Shown here in pieces: positions 55,601 to 64,000 of a stretch of DNA of 64,000 nt. Under the pieces are notes generated by a model. The model made no database searches, was not told where the DNA came from, and worked only from the letters and a program-made list of their open reading frames with translations. Source of the DNA: Bombardia bombarda (lineage: Eukaryota; Ascomycota; Sordariomycetes; Sordariales; Lasiosphaeriaceae); contig JAULSR010000004.1 of assembly GCA_030512295.1 (NCBI GenBank), positions 2,418,001-2,482,000 of the forward strand. The letters are read 5' to 3'. The translations under genes were made by a program, and so were the position numbers. Position 1 is the stretch's first letter, and the number at the start of each line of letters is the position of its first letter.

Positions 55601-57046
55601 CTGCGACACAAGTGTGGAGAGGCACCACGTCAATGGAGGTCACAGGACAGAGCTGGGTTGAGAGAGAAGTGCTCGAGAACCGCCGAGGACAGGAAGACTG
55701 TCCAAGTTTAGTCGTTTAGAGCAAGGAAACGGGGCACCGTTGCCTTCTTACTACCAGATTGGTTACCTCACAGTCCCACGAGGCGGGTTTCGCAGCGATA
55801 ATATCCGGCTGTTCGCCAACAAGGTTGCTGTTCACAGCGGCGCGCTCAGCCCGAGCCCCTCAAACACATTCTTAGGGAATAGGCAAGCGTGATTGCGTTA
55901 CTTACTATTATGTGGTTGTCTTAAAGCTGATTATTCTTCAAGTCATAATAGCCAATGATCATCGGTGCCAAAGCGAAAGGCGCCAGCCTGACAATGATGA
56001 TGTAGAAAATGACACTGAGCTTCAAAATGTAAAGCTCGGCCAAGCCATCAGCGCGAGATCGTCAACAGCCGAGGACCCAGGGGTGAGTCAATCTCGCTAA
56101 AGCAATGTTCAGATGTCCATTTACAATATGACCTGTTAGCAAAGGCCATGTGTGGGACCCGAGGAGGAAGCTATGAAGGTGCAGACTCGTCCGAGCCCAT
56201 AATGAGTAAGACATACTGGCTATCTCACTGTTGCCAGGGGTACCTTAGTGATGTAAATGTCGCTATTACAGCATCATCTTCACTGGGGTACCCTCACTGG
56301 GGCCGCTAACTGGGGAGCACACGCTTAGATTTCGTGGTTTTATATCTCTGGGCCCTTATCGTAACCCCCGCTCCCTATGATGGGCAGTCGAGGCTGAATA
56401 AGCAACGAGTTGTCCCAAGAGGAGAGTTGTCTCGCTGAAGAAGAATGTAACAGAGTCTCAGGGCCACTAAAGAAAGAAAAAAGCCCTTGAAGCCCCCTGT
56501 TAGGGGGCACTGGTCTGCGAGCCTGGCGTGCCTGGCAGCAGCTGTTTCTGCGTCCCAGAAACCAGCCGTGACAGTCAATGGAACTGTTCACAGCGAATAC
56601 GGCTGTTTGATAGGTCCATGGTATGTACCAGAACAGCAGTCAATGTCAACTCCACTTCACACACTTCACATCTCTCAAGGTCCACGCACTCGCCGCGGGG
56701 TTATTTTCTATATCAGTCGAATAATTTTCAGTCGAAATCTTTTAGCATGCCAAACTTTCTCTCCTCACAGGAAATATCTTCTCTTATTGTCTCGCCCTCT
56801 GAGAGCATCCACTCGCCAAACTGCCAGTCGTACACGCAACAACCGCCCGTCGGATCACCACCTGTTATACCTTGACTGCGACAGCATCGCTTGTGCTTGT
56901 AGCAAGCAGACAGCTGATCTTCGTCCAACATCTCGGCAACAATTGTAAGAGCCAATCCCAGCAACGATTTGTCTCCATCCTAGGACTTCATGCAGCTAAT
57001 CCCTTAACAGCACCGCAGCAATCCCAAACCATCTACACGATTCGCA
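55601..57046. other. Intergenic, possible further gene debris
   Basis: Minus-strand frames between about 55740 and 55900 might extend the methyltransferase relic, but I cannot support it. The rest holds the leader of the next gene; nothing else recognised. Confidence 0.3.
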
Positions 57047-58027
57047 ATGGAGGGGCACGCCAATCCTCAAGCAGCCATGCCTGAGACTCCCTGGAACCAG
57101 ACACAACAGCGAAGCGCTGCAGCCGACAGCCCCCCGTCCTCAGGAGTGACCATCATCATCGCCTCCTCACCTGGCCTGACGAGCAGCCCCTTCGTCCGCG
57201 GCAAACCCCCTCGAGACGTCTTCTACGAAGACGAGAAACAGAAAAAAGCCCGTGAAGAGGAGCGAAAGCAGCAGATGATGCTCGAAAAGTCCGCCCATAT
57301 CCACGCCCACAACTTCCGAAAGGGATGCATCTGCGTCAACGCGAACTGGGGCAGTCCCTTTCAAGCCCAAACACCGCGCGATCCCCTCTCCATCGCTCAG
57401 TCTCCCACCTGGTCGCCGTCCGGTGGGCACGCCAAGAAGCTCACAGCGGCCGTCACGAAGGAAAAGCGAGCGCGGTTCGGACGGAACGACCCGTATCTCT
57501 TTAGTACTTACCAAGACGACATCAAGCCCCCGTTCCAGCATCCCGACTACACCTTCTACAACTGGGTCTCGGATGCCTACTTCAATGCCCGGGACAATCA
57601 GGATATGGCGGGCATGGAGTACTACACCAGCATCGCCGCCGCCCAGCTGGACCACGGCCAGTACCATACTGACCCGAGCCGCTGGGGACCACACTTGTAC
57701 AACAAGTACAAGATCCCCCAGCTGCGCTGGGTGTATGAGGAGAATGTGTGCGTGTATACGAAGCAGCAGGACCCAGAGGCTATAAAAATCCGCTGGTTCA
57801 CGTCTGGGGTCAGCGACGAGACGACACGCGAGATGCTTGTCCATCAGTTGAGGCATGTTGCTCCTAGGGATGAGAACCGCAAGTCGTATGACGCAAAGAG
57901 ATACAGCCGGCCTGTGGATGGCAAACAGCTCGAGAGGCGCCTGCAGTGGCTGCACGATGCGGAGGAGCGGGGCAAACCTAAGCTGCCGGTGTGTATGGCG
58001 AGGATGTACCCTTGGGCGAGGCAGTAG
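57047..58027 (+). CDS. Unknown 326-aa hydrophilic protein
   Basis: This is an intronless frame with strong GC at third positions and a smooth protein composition. The N-terminal 60 residues are disordered. A basic/acidic helix follows (about 57-82, FYEDEKQKKAREEERKQQ). The remainder is rich in Tyr, Trp, His and Pro (KPPFQHPDYTFYNWVSDAYF, SRWGPHLYNKYKIPQLRWVY) and suggests a folded domain of roughly residues 130-320. No transmembrane segment, signal peptide or catalytic motif is visible and I do not recognise the family. Met11 is an alternative start. It stands alone among gene relics on the other strand. Confidence 0.72.
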   Translation: MEGHANPQAAMPETPWNQTQQRSAAADSPPSSGVTIIIASSPGLTSSPFVRGKPPRDVFYEDEKQKKAREEERKQQMMLEKSAHIHAHNFRKGCICVNANWGSPFQAQTPRDPLSIAQSPTWSPSGGHAKKLTAAVTKEKRARFGRNDPYLFSTYQDDIKPPFQHPDYTFYNWVSDAYFNARDNQDMAGMEYYTSIAAAQLDHGQYHTDPSRWGPHLYNKYKIPQLRWVYEENVCVYTKQQDPEAIKIRWFTSGVSDETTREMLVHQLRHVAPRDENRKSYDAKRYSRPVDGKQLERRLQWLHDAEERGKPKLPVCMARMYPWARQ

Positions 58028-58380
58028 ATGGGTTGTGGGTGGAAGAGGAGGGGATGAGGAAATATGGTGGCGGTCTCTGTTATGATTGTGTCTATGTACG
58101 ACTGACTGGTGGACATGGGATGGGATGTGATGCGAAAGAAATGGTGATTGGGGTAATATTGACACATGAAGAGGTGGACTACTACTACCAATAGCTGTCA
58201 ACAAAGACGACTAGGTAATCACGGATGTCAACGAGGGGCTACGACGGATAGTTTGAGGCGAAGGCCGTAACTAGCGAATACATTTATGTCATTGTAATCC
58301 CCTGCTTCTGCTATTATGTCGCGAATGTTCCAAATATTGTTTCCATCACCAAGACTCCGAGCATGTTTGAACCCCGAAAG
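58028..58380. other. Intergenic
   Basis: 3' flank of the previous gene; no feature recognised. Confidence 0.4.
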
Positions 58381-58484
58381 GAGAAATCCTTGAGATGGTG
58401 CCACTTGACGTCGTAGGACAGGTTGCCGACGTAGACACGACGGTCCTGCTGGGTGTCAAGTATGGTCCTGTCGCTGACAGCGGC
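58381..58484 (-). pseudogene. RRM-domain gene fragment
   Basis: Minus-strand reading gives the first third of an RNA-recognition motif: DTQQDRRVYVGNLSYDVKW then HHLKDF, with the RNP2 hexamer VYVGNL. It resembles the first RRM of fungal Gbp2/Hrb1-like mRNA-binding proteins. The match stops after HHLKDF and the rest of the domain (including RNP1) is absent, so it is an isolated fragment, probably captured or left by rearrangement. Confidence 0.6.
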
Positions 58485-58982
58485 GCGCTATGCTAGCCGG
58501 TGTCGGGCTTCGTCGTGATTTTCTCTCGAGCATTGCGCAGATGAATCTGGCCTCGCCATCCCGGCGAACCGGCCTCGAACGTTACAAGGCTTCTTTGGGA
58601 AGTACCGGCGCCCTCGGGCTACGCTGTTGGTGGCGGCCTTCTTGCCAGGGCAAGATATCCCTTCTGGTGTGGCTCTCGGAAGTCGAAGACGGCGAAACCG
58701 GCACGCACTTGTTGGGAGGCCATGGCCCGGCCAACAGGACAAACACTGGACGAGAAAAGGTCAACAATGTGGGCAGAACAGAACGATGAAAATGAGGGCT
58801 AGGATGTGAGTCTTCCCACTGGGATTTTGGGTGGGTCGGTTCGTACCTTCAAGGATGTTATTGTCGAGGATGACAGCGTGATGGATCTCATCTTCAGATT
58901 TTCGTGGTCTTCTAGGAAACCTGCAAAGTCAGAAACAAGGTCTCGTAGACTGATCATGAGAGGAGTCCCGGTGTTGTGTGCC
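58485..58982. other. Sequence between two gene relics
   Basis: Possible further minus-strand debris (a GFAVFDF-containing frame near 58700) is too weak to assign. Confidence 0.25.
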
Positions 58983-59138
58983 CCAGACGTCAAGGATCTT
59001 GGTCAGGGGGAGCTTGGTAAGACCGGCGATAATGCTCGAGATGACGCTGACGGCGGCAGTGAGGGAGAACTAGGAGAAGGAGCTCGTCACGGAGGGCGAC
59101 AAGGCGCGCAATTCGGGCTTCTCAGGCTCAGACGTCAT
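58983..59138 (-). pseudogene. Siderophore-type MFS transporter fragment
   Basis: From an ATG at 59138 (minus strand) a frame reads 16 residues, then VTSSFS, a TAG, then FSLTAAVSVISSIIAGLTK and LPLTKILDVWG. The second part matches the helix 2 and following loop of fungal siderophore-iron transporters, where ATSSF.xHSL and KI.DIWGR are conserved. The TAG stands where CAG (Gln) would keep the frame. Homology ends after DVWG. The other eleven helices are missing. Confidence 0.55.
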
Positions 59139-59697
59139 CTGAACGACCTATCAGTCAGGTACGTACCTGGCAGCCGACATCTCAAGTATTTCTCCATCAG
59201 AGGGTACTGTAGAGTTATGAGGGTCATCGATCCTTCAGTAGTTCGAAATTGCCTGTACGGAAAGCAGGAGGAAAGAAAAAAAGGAAGCTCCAGTGGGGCC
59301 CTCCGAAATGGTCCTATTTATTGTGCCCTAAGTCCTTGAGCAAATTTGGGCTCGTCGGGTCTGCTGCCATGCCTGACCCACTTTGGTAAGGCCTCCCATA
59401 GCTGTACATTCGTCCCATTGTGTTCCAAAAGTTTATCGCTCCTGCTGTTTTTGTTTTTGTTTTTGATGTTCCTGAAAATATAGCGCGGCACTCAGGCGAT
59501 ATTTTTTTTTCTTTCGTGTTTTGCCCTTTTTCATCAGTCGAACACATCCAGCTTTGCCTCTGCCTCCGCGCCTCTCTGCCTCTCTGCCTCTCTGCCTCTC
59601 TGCCTCTCTGCCTCTCCAAGTTGATCTTGTTCTTGCTCTCGAATAGAGACGTTTTTTACCCTGCCTTTTTTCTTTTTATAAAAAAACGGCCACCAAC
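59139..59697. other. Intergenic / leader of the small membrane protein gene
   Basis: Pyrimidine-rich leader with an 8-bp tandem (59570-59617). No gene seen. Confidence 0.5.
59570..59617. repeat. 8-bp tandem repeat GCCTCTCT, six copies
   Basis: Five perfect units and one with a single change, in the CT-rich leader about 80 bp before an ATG. Confidence 0.95.
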
Positions 59698-60102
59698 ATG
59701 AGCCTCGCGGCCATGTACCTCCCAACCCTTGTCCTGCCGCCTGTTCTTGCGGCTCTGAAGAACGCGGTGATCATCTCTGGTCTCTACCAGATCTGCCGCG
59801 TCGTCTGGGCCATTCTCTGGGACCTCTATCTTGCTGGCCGGCAGGACGAGCCAATCCCCTTGGCACCCTTGGCGCCACTTGCCCTTTGGGGCCTGTTTGG
59901 CTGGGCCCTCTATCTCCTCCGTCAAAATGGAGACCGCCTGGATCAGTACGTCATCGACATTCTGATCGCAGGGTGGGTTGCCGTTTGTGTCTGGGAGTTG
60001 GGCAGACATGGTCTGCACCAAGTTCAACTTCGTGTTGTTGTTTGGCTCTGGATCGACTTTGCTTTTTTGAGCACCGTTCTCTTTTTTCTTTGGGGAATCT
60101 GA
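59698..60102 (+). CDS. Small four-helix membrane protein
   Basis: The 134-aa protein has four hydrophobic segments: about 6-26, 54-74, 84-102 and 110-133. The ATG is in a favourable context (CCAACATGAG). Loops are short with a few charges (AGRQDEP, RQNGDRLDQ). No family recognised. One base after the TGA lies a strong donor GTAAGT (60104), and a branch site (GCTAAC, about 60233) with acceptor CTACAG (60250-60255) suggests a 152-bp intron in the 3' untranslated region. Membrane location is clear from sequence; role unknown. Confidence 0.65.
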   Translation: MSLAAMYLPTLVLPPVLAALKNAVIISGLYQICRVVWAILWDLYLAGRQDEPIPLAPLAPLALWGLFGWALYLLRQNGDRLDQYVIDILIAGWVAVCVWELGRHGLHQVQLRVVVWLWIDFAFLSTVLFFLWGI

Positions 60103-61307
60103 TGTAAGTCTCTCATGATTCATGTTGTTCCCTTCTCGCGTCACTGCGATGTTTCGTCTGATCAACGTGTAATTCATGACTTGCTACTCCCTGCCTCCCT
60201 ATCCTTGGACTTGAAGAGTCTCTAGGTCTAGAAGCTAACGACTAAGCCGCTACAGGAACCCCTCCCATCGCCAGCCCTCTTCAACGTAGCGCTTTGGCCG
60301 GCAGCTTTATTATTGAGACGAAAGACTTGGGTTTTGGCATCACGGAAATACGGGATGGAAGCAGACTACCTGGGTAGATAGATACTCCCCTGGCCTGGAG
60401 GAGAGACAGGAGAGCGGTCAGGTCATACTGTGCAACTCGATCCTGTGAGACCGCAAGTCCGCTTTGACCAGCAAAAGCCTCATCACCGCCATCTTTGCTT
60501 GCTTTGGTTCAAATAAGGTCCTATAACTTGAAGCTGTTGATCTATCGTGTTTCTCGGTTGTGCATTTGGGGTCACGGTACTGCATAAGCAATATGGTCTT
60601 CTTTTTCGGGAAATTAGGAGAATAGTAGTTGAAAATACCTTGGAAATTTGCGACAAACCACATCGAGAACGATACTTAACTCTGTTGTAACTCTGTTGTA
60701 ACTGTGATTCCGTTGTAACTCTGTTGTAACTGTGATTCCGTTGTAACCCTTTTTAACTGTGCGGATGCTTAGCTTGTTGGTGATCGTGGCCGGATGGGAT
60801 GTTTTGAACGCTAAACGCCTTCTTGCCTAGGGCGCCTCCTACTTCAAAAAGCTTTCAAAAACTTGTTTGGTCTAGTCCTTAGCTGCACTACTGCATCTCT
60901 CAATATTACCCGAAGGCATTATACATACTCTTTATGTATGGTTCCGCAGATATACTTCTACTAACTGCATTCTTCATGGTTTGTTATGGTGAGGCGTGAT
61001 CGTGAATTGTAATAAGCTAGTGCTAGGTATTTCTTTCTCAGAGTTATTCAGTAGCTGCGAGAATTTGAACTTTTTTACAACCCTTCACTGCTCACATCAC
61101 AATCACAACTACAAGTCAATTTTTCTGTAAGTGAACATCTATCATGTCCCTTCTATAACACTAGTCATAGCTTGGTCTGTCAGCACTGGTGATTCTGCAT
61201 TAGCTTAAGGGCGAAACGATTTTGACAAGTAGACCGTCACAGCGGCAAAAACAGCAACAGTAGCAGAACTAGCAACAACAGCAGAACCAGCAACAACAGC
61301 AGCAGGA
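60103..61307. other. Intergenic
   Basis: It contains the presumed 3' intron of the previous gene, a TTGTAACT-type tandem (60680-60748) and a CAGCAACA-rich leader (61245-61300). No gene recognised. Confidence 0.45.
60680..60748. repeat. 28-bp tandem with TGTTGTAACT core, about 2.4 copies
   Basis: CTGTTGTAACTGTGATTCCG followed by TTGTAACT is repeated in direct orientation. Confidence 0.85.
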
Positions 61308-61904
61308 ATGCCTGACCAAGGCCAGCAGGATGAGGTGCATTCTACCCTTCTTCTGTATTGCTCCTCTGTCCTTGGCTGTAACTCAGGCCCACTTCACATC
61401 CCGCTGTCCCATGCTTCAACTTTAGTCTATCGCCAATGCTTTTCTCACTCTTCCCTCGCCCAAAGACTTCGCCCGTCACGCCTGAGAAATACTGACGTTG
61501 TGTCTTACAGCAAAACCACGCCAGCGAGGCTGGCAACGAGGACAAGGAGAACGCGCCCCCGGCCGACAGTGCCCGTGTGGCCCCGGCCCAAGAACCAGGG
61601 GCGTCGGCGGCTCGCAACGGCTCGGCCCAAGGCCGCCGCCAACCCCTGCAGGAGTTGGTGGAAGACCCCAACCATCCGGGTCAATTTGTTTATGCGGGCC
61701 AAGTGTGAGTCGCCCTCCGCCCTGCCGTTATATCTTCGTGTCAACGAATCCAGCAATTATTCTCTTCAACTCACATCAACACATCCACCCATCGACAAGA
61801 GTCTAACAAATTCTTCTTCTCTCAGCACCGCTCGGCCTGCTCTCTGGGAGCGCACGCCGCCAACTTCACCCCCGTCGGACGTGAAGCGTCGCCGGATCGA
61901 CTGA
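61308..61904 (+). CDS. Small disordered, probably nuclear protein, three exons
   Basis: Proposed exons are 61308-61334, 61511-61704 and 61826-61904. Intron 1 (176 bp) has a weak GTGCAT donor, a TACTGAC branch and CTTACAG acceptor. Intron 2 (121 bp) has GTGAGT, TCTAAC and CTCTCAG. Phases join exactly to give 99 aa. The protein is rich in Ala, Pro, Gln and Arg (NEDKENAPPADSARVAP, RRQPLQELVEDPNHPGQFV) and ends DVKRRRID, a short basic motif of nuclear-localisation type just before the stop. Without removal of intron 2 the frame ends at once (GTG TGA), so splicing decides the C-terminus. Family not recognised. The architecture resembles the gene at 15850. Confidence 0.6.
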   Translation: MPDQGQQDEVHSTLLLYCSSVLGCNSGPLHIPLSHASTLVYRQCFSHSSLAQRLRPSRLRNTDVVSYSKTTPARLATRTRRTRPRPTVPVWPRPKNQGRRRLATARPKAAANPCRSWWKTPTIRVNLFMRAKCESPSALPLYLRVNESSNYSLQLTSTHPPIDKSLTNSSSLSTARPALWERTPPTSPPSDVKRRRID

Positions 61905-63544
61905 GTTGGGCGGGCGACATCCGCCGCCACTAGGGCTATCCCATCGCTCTGCAGGAGTGTCGGCTGCGCGCGCAGTCAATTCAGTTCTCTCCTCTCTTGA
62001 TATCCCGGTGACATGAACTCCGCAATCAACAATGGATTCGTGAAAAACAGGTCTTTCTTTTTCTCGTTTCTTCATTCTTTCCTTTTTGGATTCAAGGGTC
62101 TGTTCTTCTTTCCTTGGAGCGAAGTGGTGCAAAACGTCTGTGTACCTCATCCATCTTTTGGGAATCCACTATGCGCCGTGCAACTGTCAAATGGTCTTGG
62201 GAAGCTTGTTCAAACGGCAGTGGTCCATGCGATTTAAATCCGACCTGAGCTCCCAGGACAAGTGCCCTGTGCTGTGATTAGCAACCTGGGCTTGGTGAAG
62301 CAGATGGAAAACACCCAATTTGACTGTGACAGCGTCTACTGGGTGAGTATCGAGTGTATCTCCTTCTTGATGGTTAGCGACGAACTCGCGCCCTGTCTGG
62401 GGGACTTTTGCTTTAGAAAAGCGAAACAATCCATTCAGGATAATGTGTAGGTAGATCTGGAGAGCGAATACCGTGATGTTGGATTAGTAAAATGACGGGG
62501 AAAATCCACCTTGACGCTAAGTTCAGCATGTAGAAAGAAATTCCTGGCTGCAGCCCCGCTAGGTCACTAACTGTGCCCGCGCCAGCATATCTGTTATGCG
62601 ACGAGGTCCCCCCAGAGATTTAAGGTGAAGAAAATAAGCTTCACCAACAGCGGGATCGTTGATGGTACTTTGTGGCTACTAGGTAATGAAGCAGACGGCG
62701 GAAGGTGCGAGCCACGGCAGGAGCGCCAGGGCCAGACAAGAACACAATTTAGAGCCCAAATCGATTTCTAGAATAGGGGCCGGATTCTACACTACTTTCA
62801 ACCCTTTGCATCATCCTTACAGTCAAGACAGGGATCGATCTGCAAAACACCGCATCCTAGGCAGAACAGACCCCATCAATGCCTAGCAAGAAGAAAGAAC
62901 AATTCGCCTTCTTGTTTTCTGGCGTCAAGGTCGCTAGACCCGAACAAAAGGGGTCAAAAGTGGACCTTTGGACACGCACACATAACCCTCACCCTGGTCA
63001 AGAGCGCCGCTTGCACGCCATAAGCCAAGCGCTGGCAGCTTGTCATCCCTGTGCAGATCAGACACGGGCTAGACCAAATACAGTCAGGGGGCTGGTGTGG
63101 AGCGGTGAGGCTCTAATACGTCGCCCAACGTCATGTCTTCCTTGACAATGACCGTGACAGCGTCGGGTCGAAATTGCACCAACATTGCCTACCCAAAAAT
63201 AATGCAACCGAACAAGGAGCGTCAACGGAAAATACGCAATGAGCTGCATCGGTCCTTTCCAAAGGCTGGCTCGCCCGAGCTGGAATTGTAAGTGCAAATG
63301 TTTAGACCTTTTTTTTTTTTTCTTTTTTTTTCTTTTAATTTCAATTGAATCTTCGTGCTATTGCCTGGAAGCAACCTCCCGTCGACGATTTCAATATTTT
63401 TCGTATTCCGTGCTCTCGTGTTTCTTTCTTGTTCGTTTCCAATGTGTCTGCCTGTTTGTTTCTCGATTCATTGAATCATCACTCCAAACCGCCGCTATCC
63501 TGTCATAAGCAACAACTCCTCGCGTCTTAGATTGCGCCCACCAA
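61905..63544. other. Intergenic
   Basis: About 1.6 kb with no recognisable gene. A T-rich stretch (63308-63340) and a pyrimidine-rich leader precede the next ATG. Confidence 0.45.
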
Positions 63545-64000
63545 ATGGACCCCCCAATCCAATCCCCATCATCCGCTCACGTCACCCACAGATGGGAACA
63601 AAACCAAACCAGCTCCCCCCTCCTAAAACTCCCCGCCGAGCTCCGCAACAAGATCTACAACCTCGTCCTCTCCGTCGGCCAGATCAACGTCTGCCACAAG
63701 CGCTGGGCCCACCGCGCCCACACGCGCCCCGGCACCACACAGCGCTACTACGAGACCATCGAAGGCGGCTTCTGGTGCCGCATCCTGCCCGCCGAGGTCG
63801 ACCCCTGGCGACCATCCCAAACTGCCATCCTGCCCCCCCGCGCCAGTCACTCCTCTCGCCTTGCCATCGACCACTACCCGCCCGTCGAGCCGCCACCGCG
63901 CGGCATGACCCTGCTGAGCCCAGTCTGCCGGCAGCTGTACCACGAGACGGCGCTGCTGCCATACGCGCTGAATGCCTGGTCGTTTGAGAGCACGTGGGTC
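63545..64000 (+). CDS. 2EXR / F-box-like protein, 5' part (runs off window)
   Basis: The first 152 codons are present. After a polar leader comes LLKLPAELRNKIYNLVLS (about residues 27-44), the helix that opens F-box-like and 2EXR domains in fungal proteins. Later, PVCRQLYHETALLPYALNAWSFEST is the second conserved element of 2EXR/uncharacterised fungal proteins of this class (C-R-x-x-x-x-E-T followed by a small hydrophobic strand). This pattern fits the large, mostly uncharacterised 2EXR family. The gene continues beyond 64000. The ATG is the first in this frame. Codon use is GC-rich like other genes here. Confidence 0.82.
   Translation, partial: MDPPIQSPSSAHVTHRWEQNQTSSPLLKLPAELRNKIYNLVLSVGQINVCHKRWAHRAHTRPGTTQRYYETIEGGFWCRILPAEVDPWRPSQTAILPPRASHSSRLAIDHYPPVEPPPRGMTLLSPVCRQLYHETALLPYALNAWSFESTWV

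Overview
The window is nuclear DNA of a filamentous ascomycete (Pezizomycotina, most likely Sordariomycetes). The evidence is short introns with CTAAC-type branch sites, fungal gene families (Clr5-domain protein, GH76 Dfg5/Dcw1-type enzyme, GFA-domain protein, DHA1 transporter, 2EXR/F-box-like protein), and a very AT-rich block whose C-to-T and G-to-A decay looks like repeat-induced point mutation (RIP). It splits into an AT-rich heterochromatic block (about 1-12,070) and a GC-rich, gene-bearing part (about 12,100-64,000).

The left block is a nested pile of retroelements that can be resolved from target-site duplications. A complete Ty3/Gypsy chromovirus lies on the minus strand at 1362-7382 (238-bp LTRs, TSD GTTTA). 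A second copy on the plus strand (1-973) runs off the left edge, so the two lie tail to tail as an inverted repeat. A second, unrelated LTR family (family B, about 250-bp LTRs) fills 7388-11866, as a longer element and an internally deleted relative that share one LTR. Into these are inserted solo LTRs of both families and a 218-bp MITE-like element, each with a clear 5-bp duplication. Solo LTRs, below the usual RIP length threshold, tend to keep more GC than the long copies.

At the border (11,980-14,631) lie two broken genes: a fungal protein-kinase-like gene whose 5' end has been eaten by RIP, and an ankyrin-repeat gene with several frame changes. The GC-rich part then carries: a small disordered protein (15850), a vacuolar carboxypeptidase S-like M20 peptidase (17567), an unknown gene with an in-frame stop (20488), a double GFA-domain protein (23429), a single-pass membrane protein (25285, minus), a GH76 mannanase (28211, minus), tRNA-Val(AAC) (32759), a Q/P-rich RRM-like protein (33790, minus), an HSL-type esterase (37248, minus), a small mitochondrial-type protein (39455), a GH31 glycosidase (40480, minus), a DHA1 MFS transporter (46484), a solo LTR (49774), a Clr5-domain protein (52303), an unknown 326-aa protein (57047), a four-helix small membrane protein (59698), a 99-aa disordered protein (61308) and the start of a 2EXR/F-box-like gene (63545).

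Intergenic DNA at 55.3-59.2 kb is a gene graveyard: minus-strand relics of an O-methyltransferase, an RRM protein and a siderophore-type MFS transporter. Their in-frame stops look like C-to-T changes at CAA, CAG or CGA codons. I see no operon-like or biosynthetic-cluster logic; neighbouring genes appear functionally independent. The most distinctive content is the reconstructable retroelement stratigraphy, RIP reaching into a neighbouring gene, and a set of small genes with introns at or near the stop codon. I did not find a convincing novel multi-gene system.
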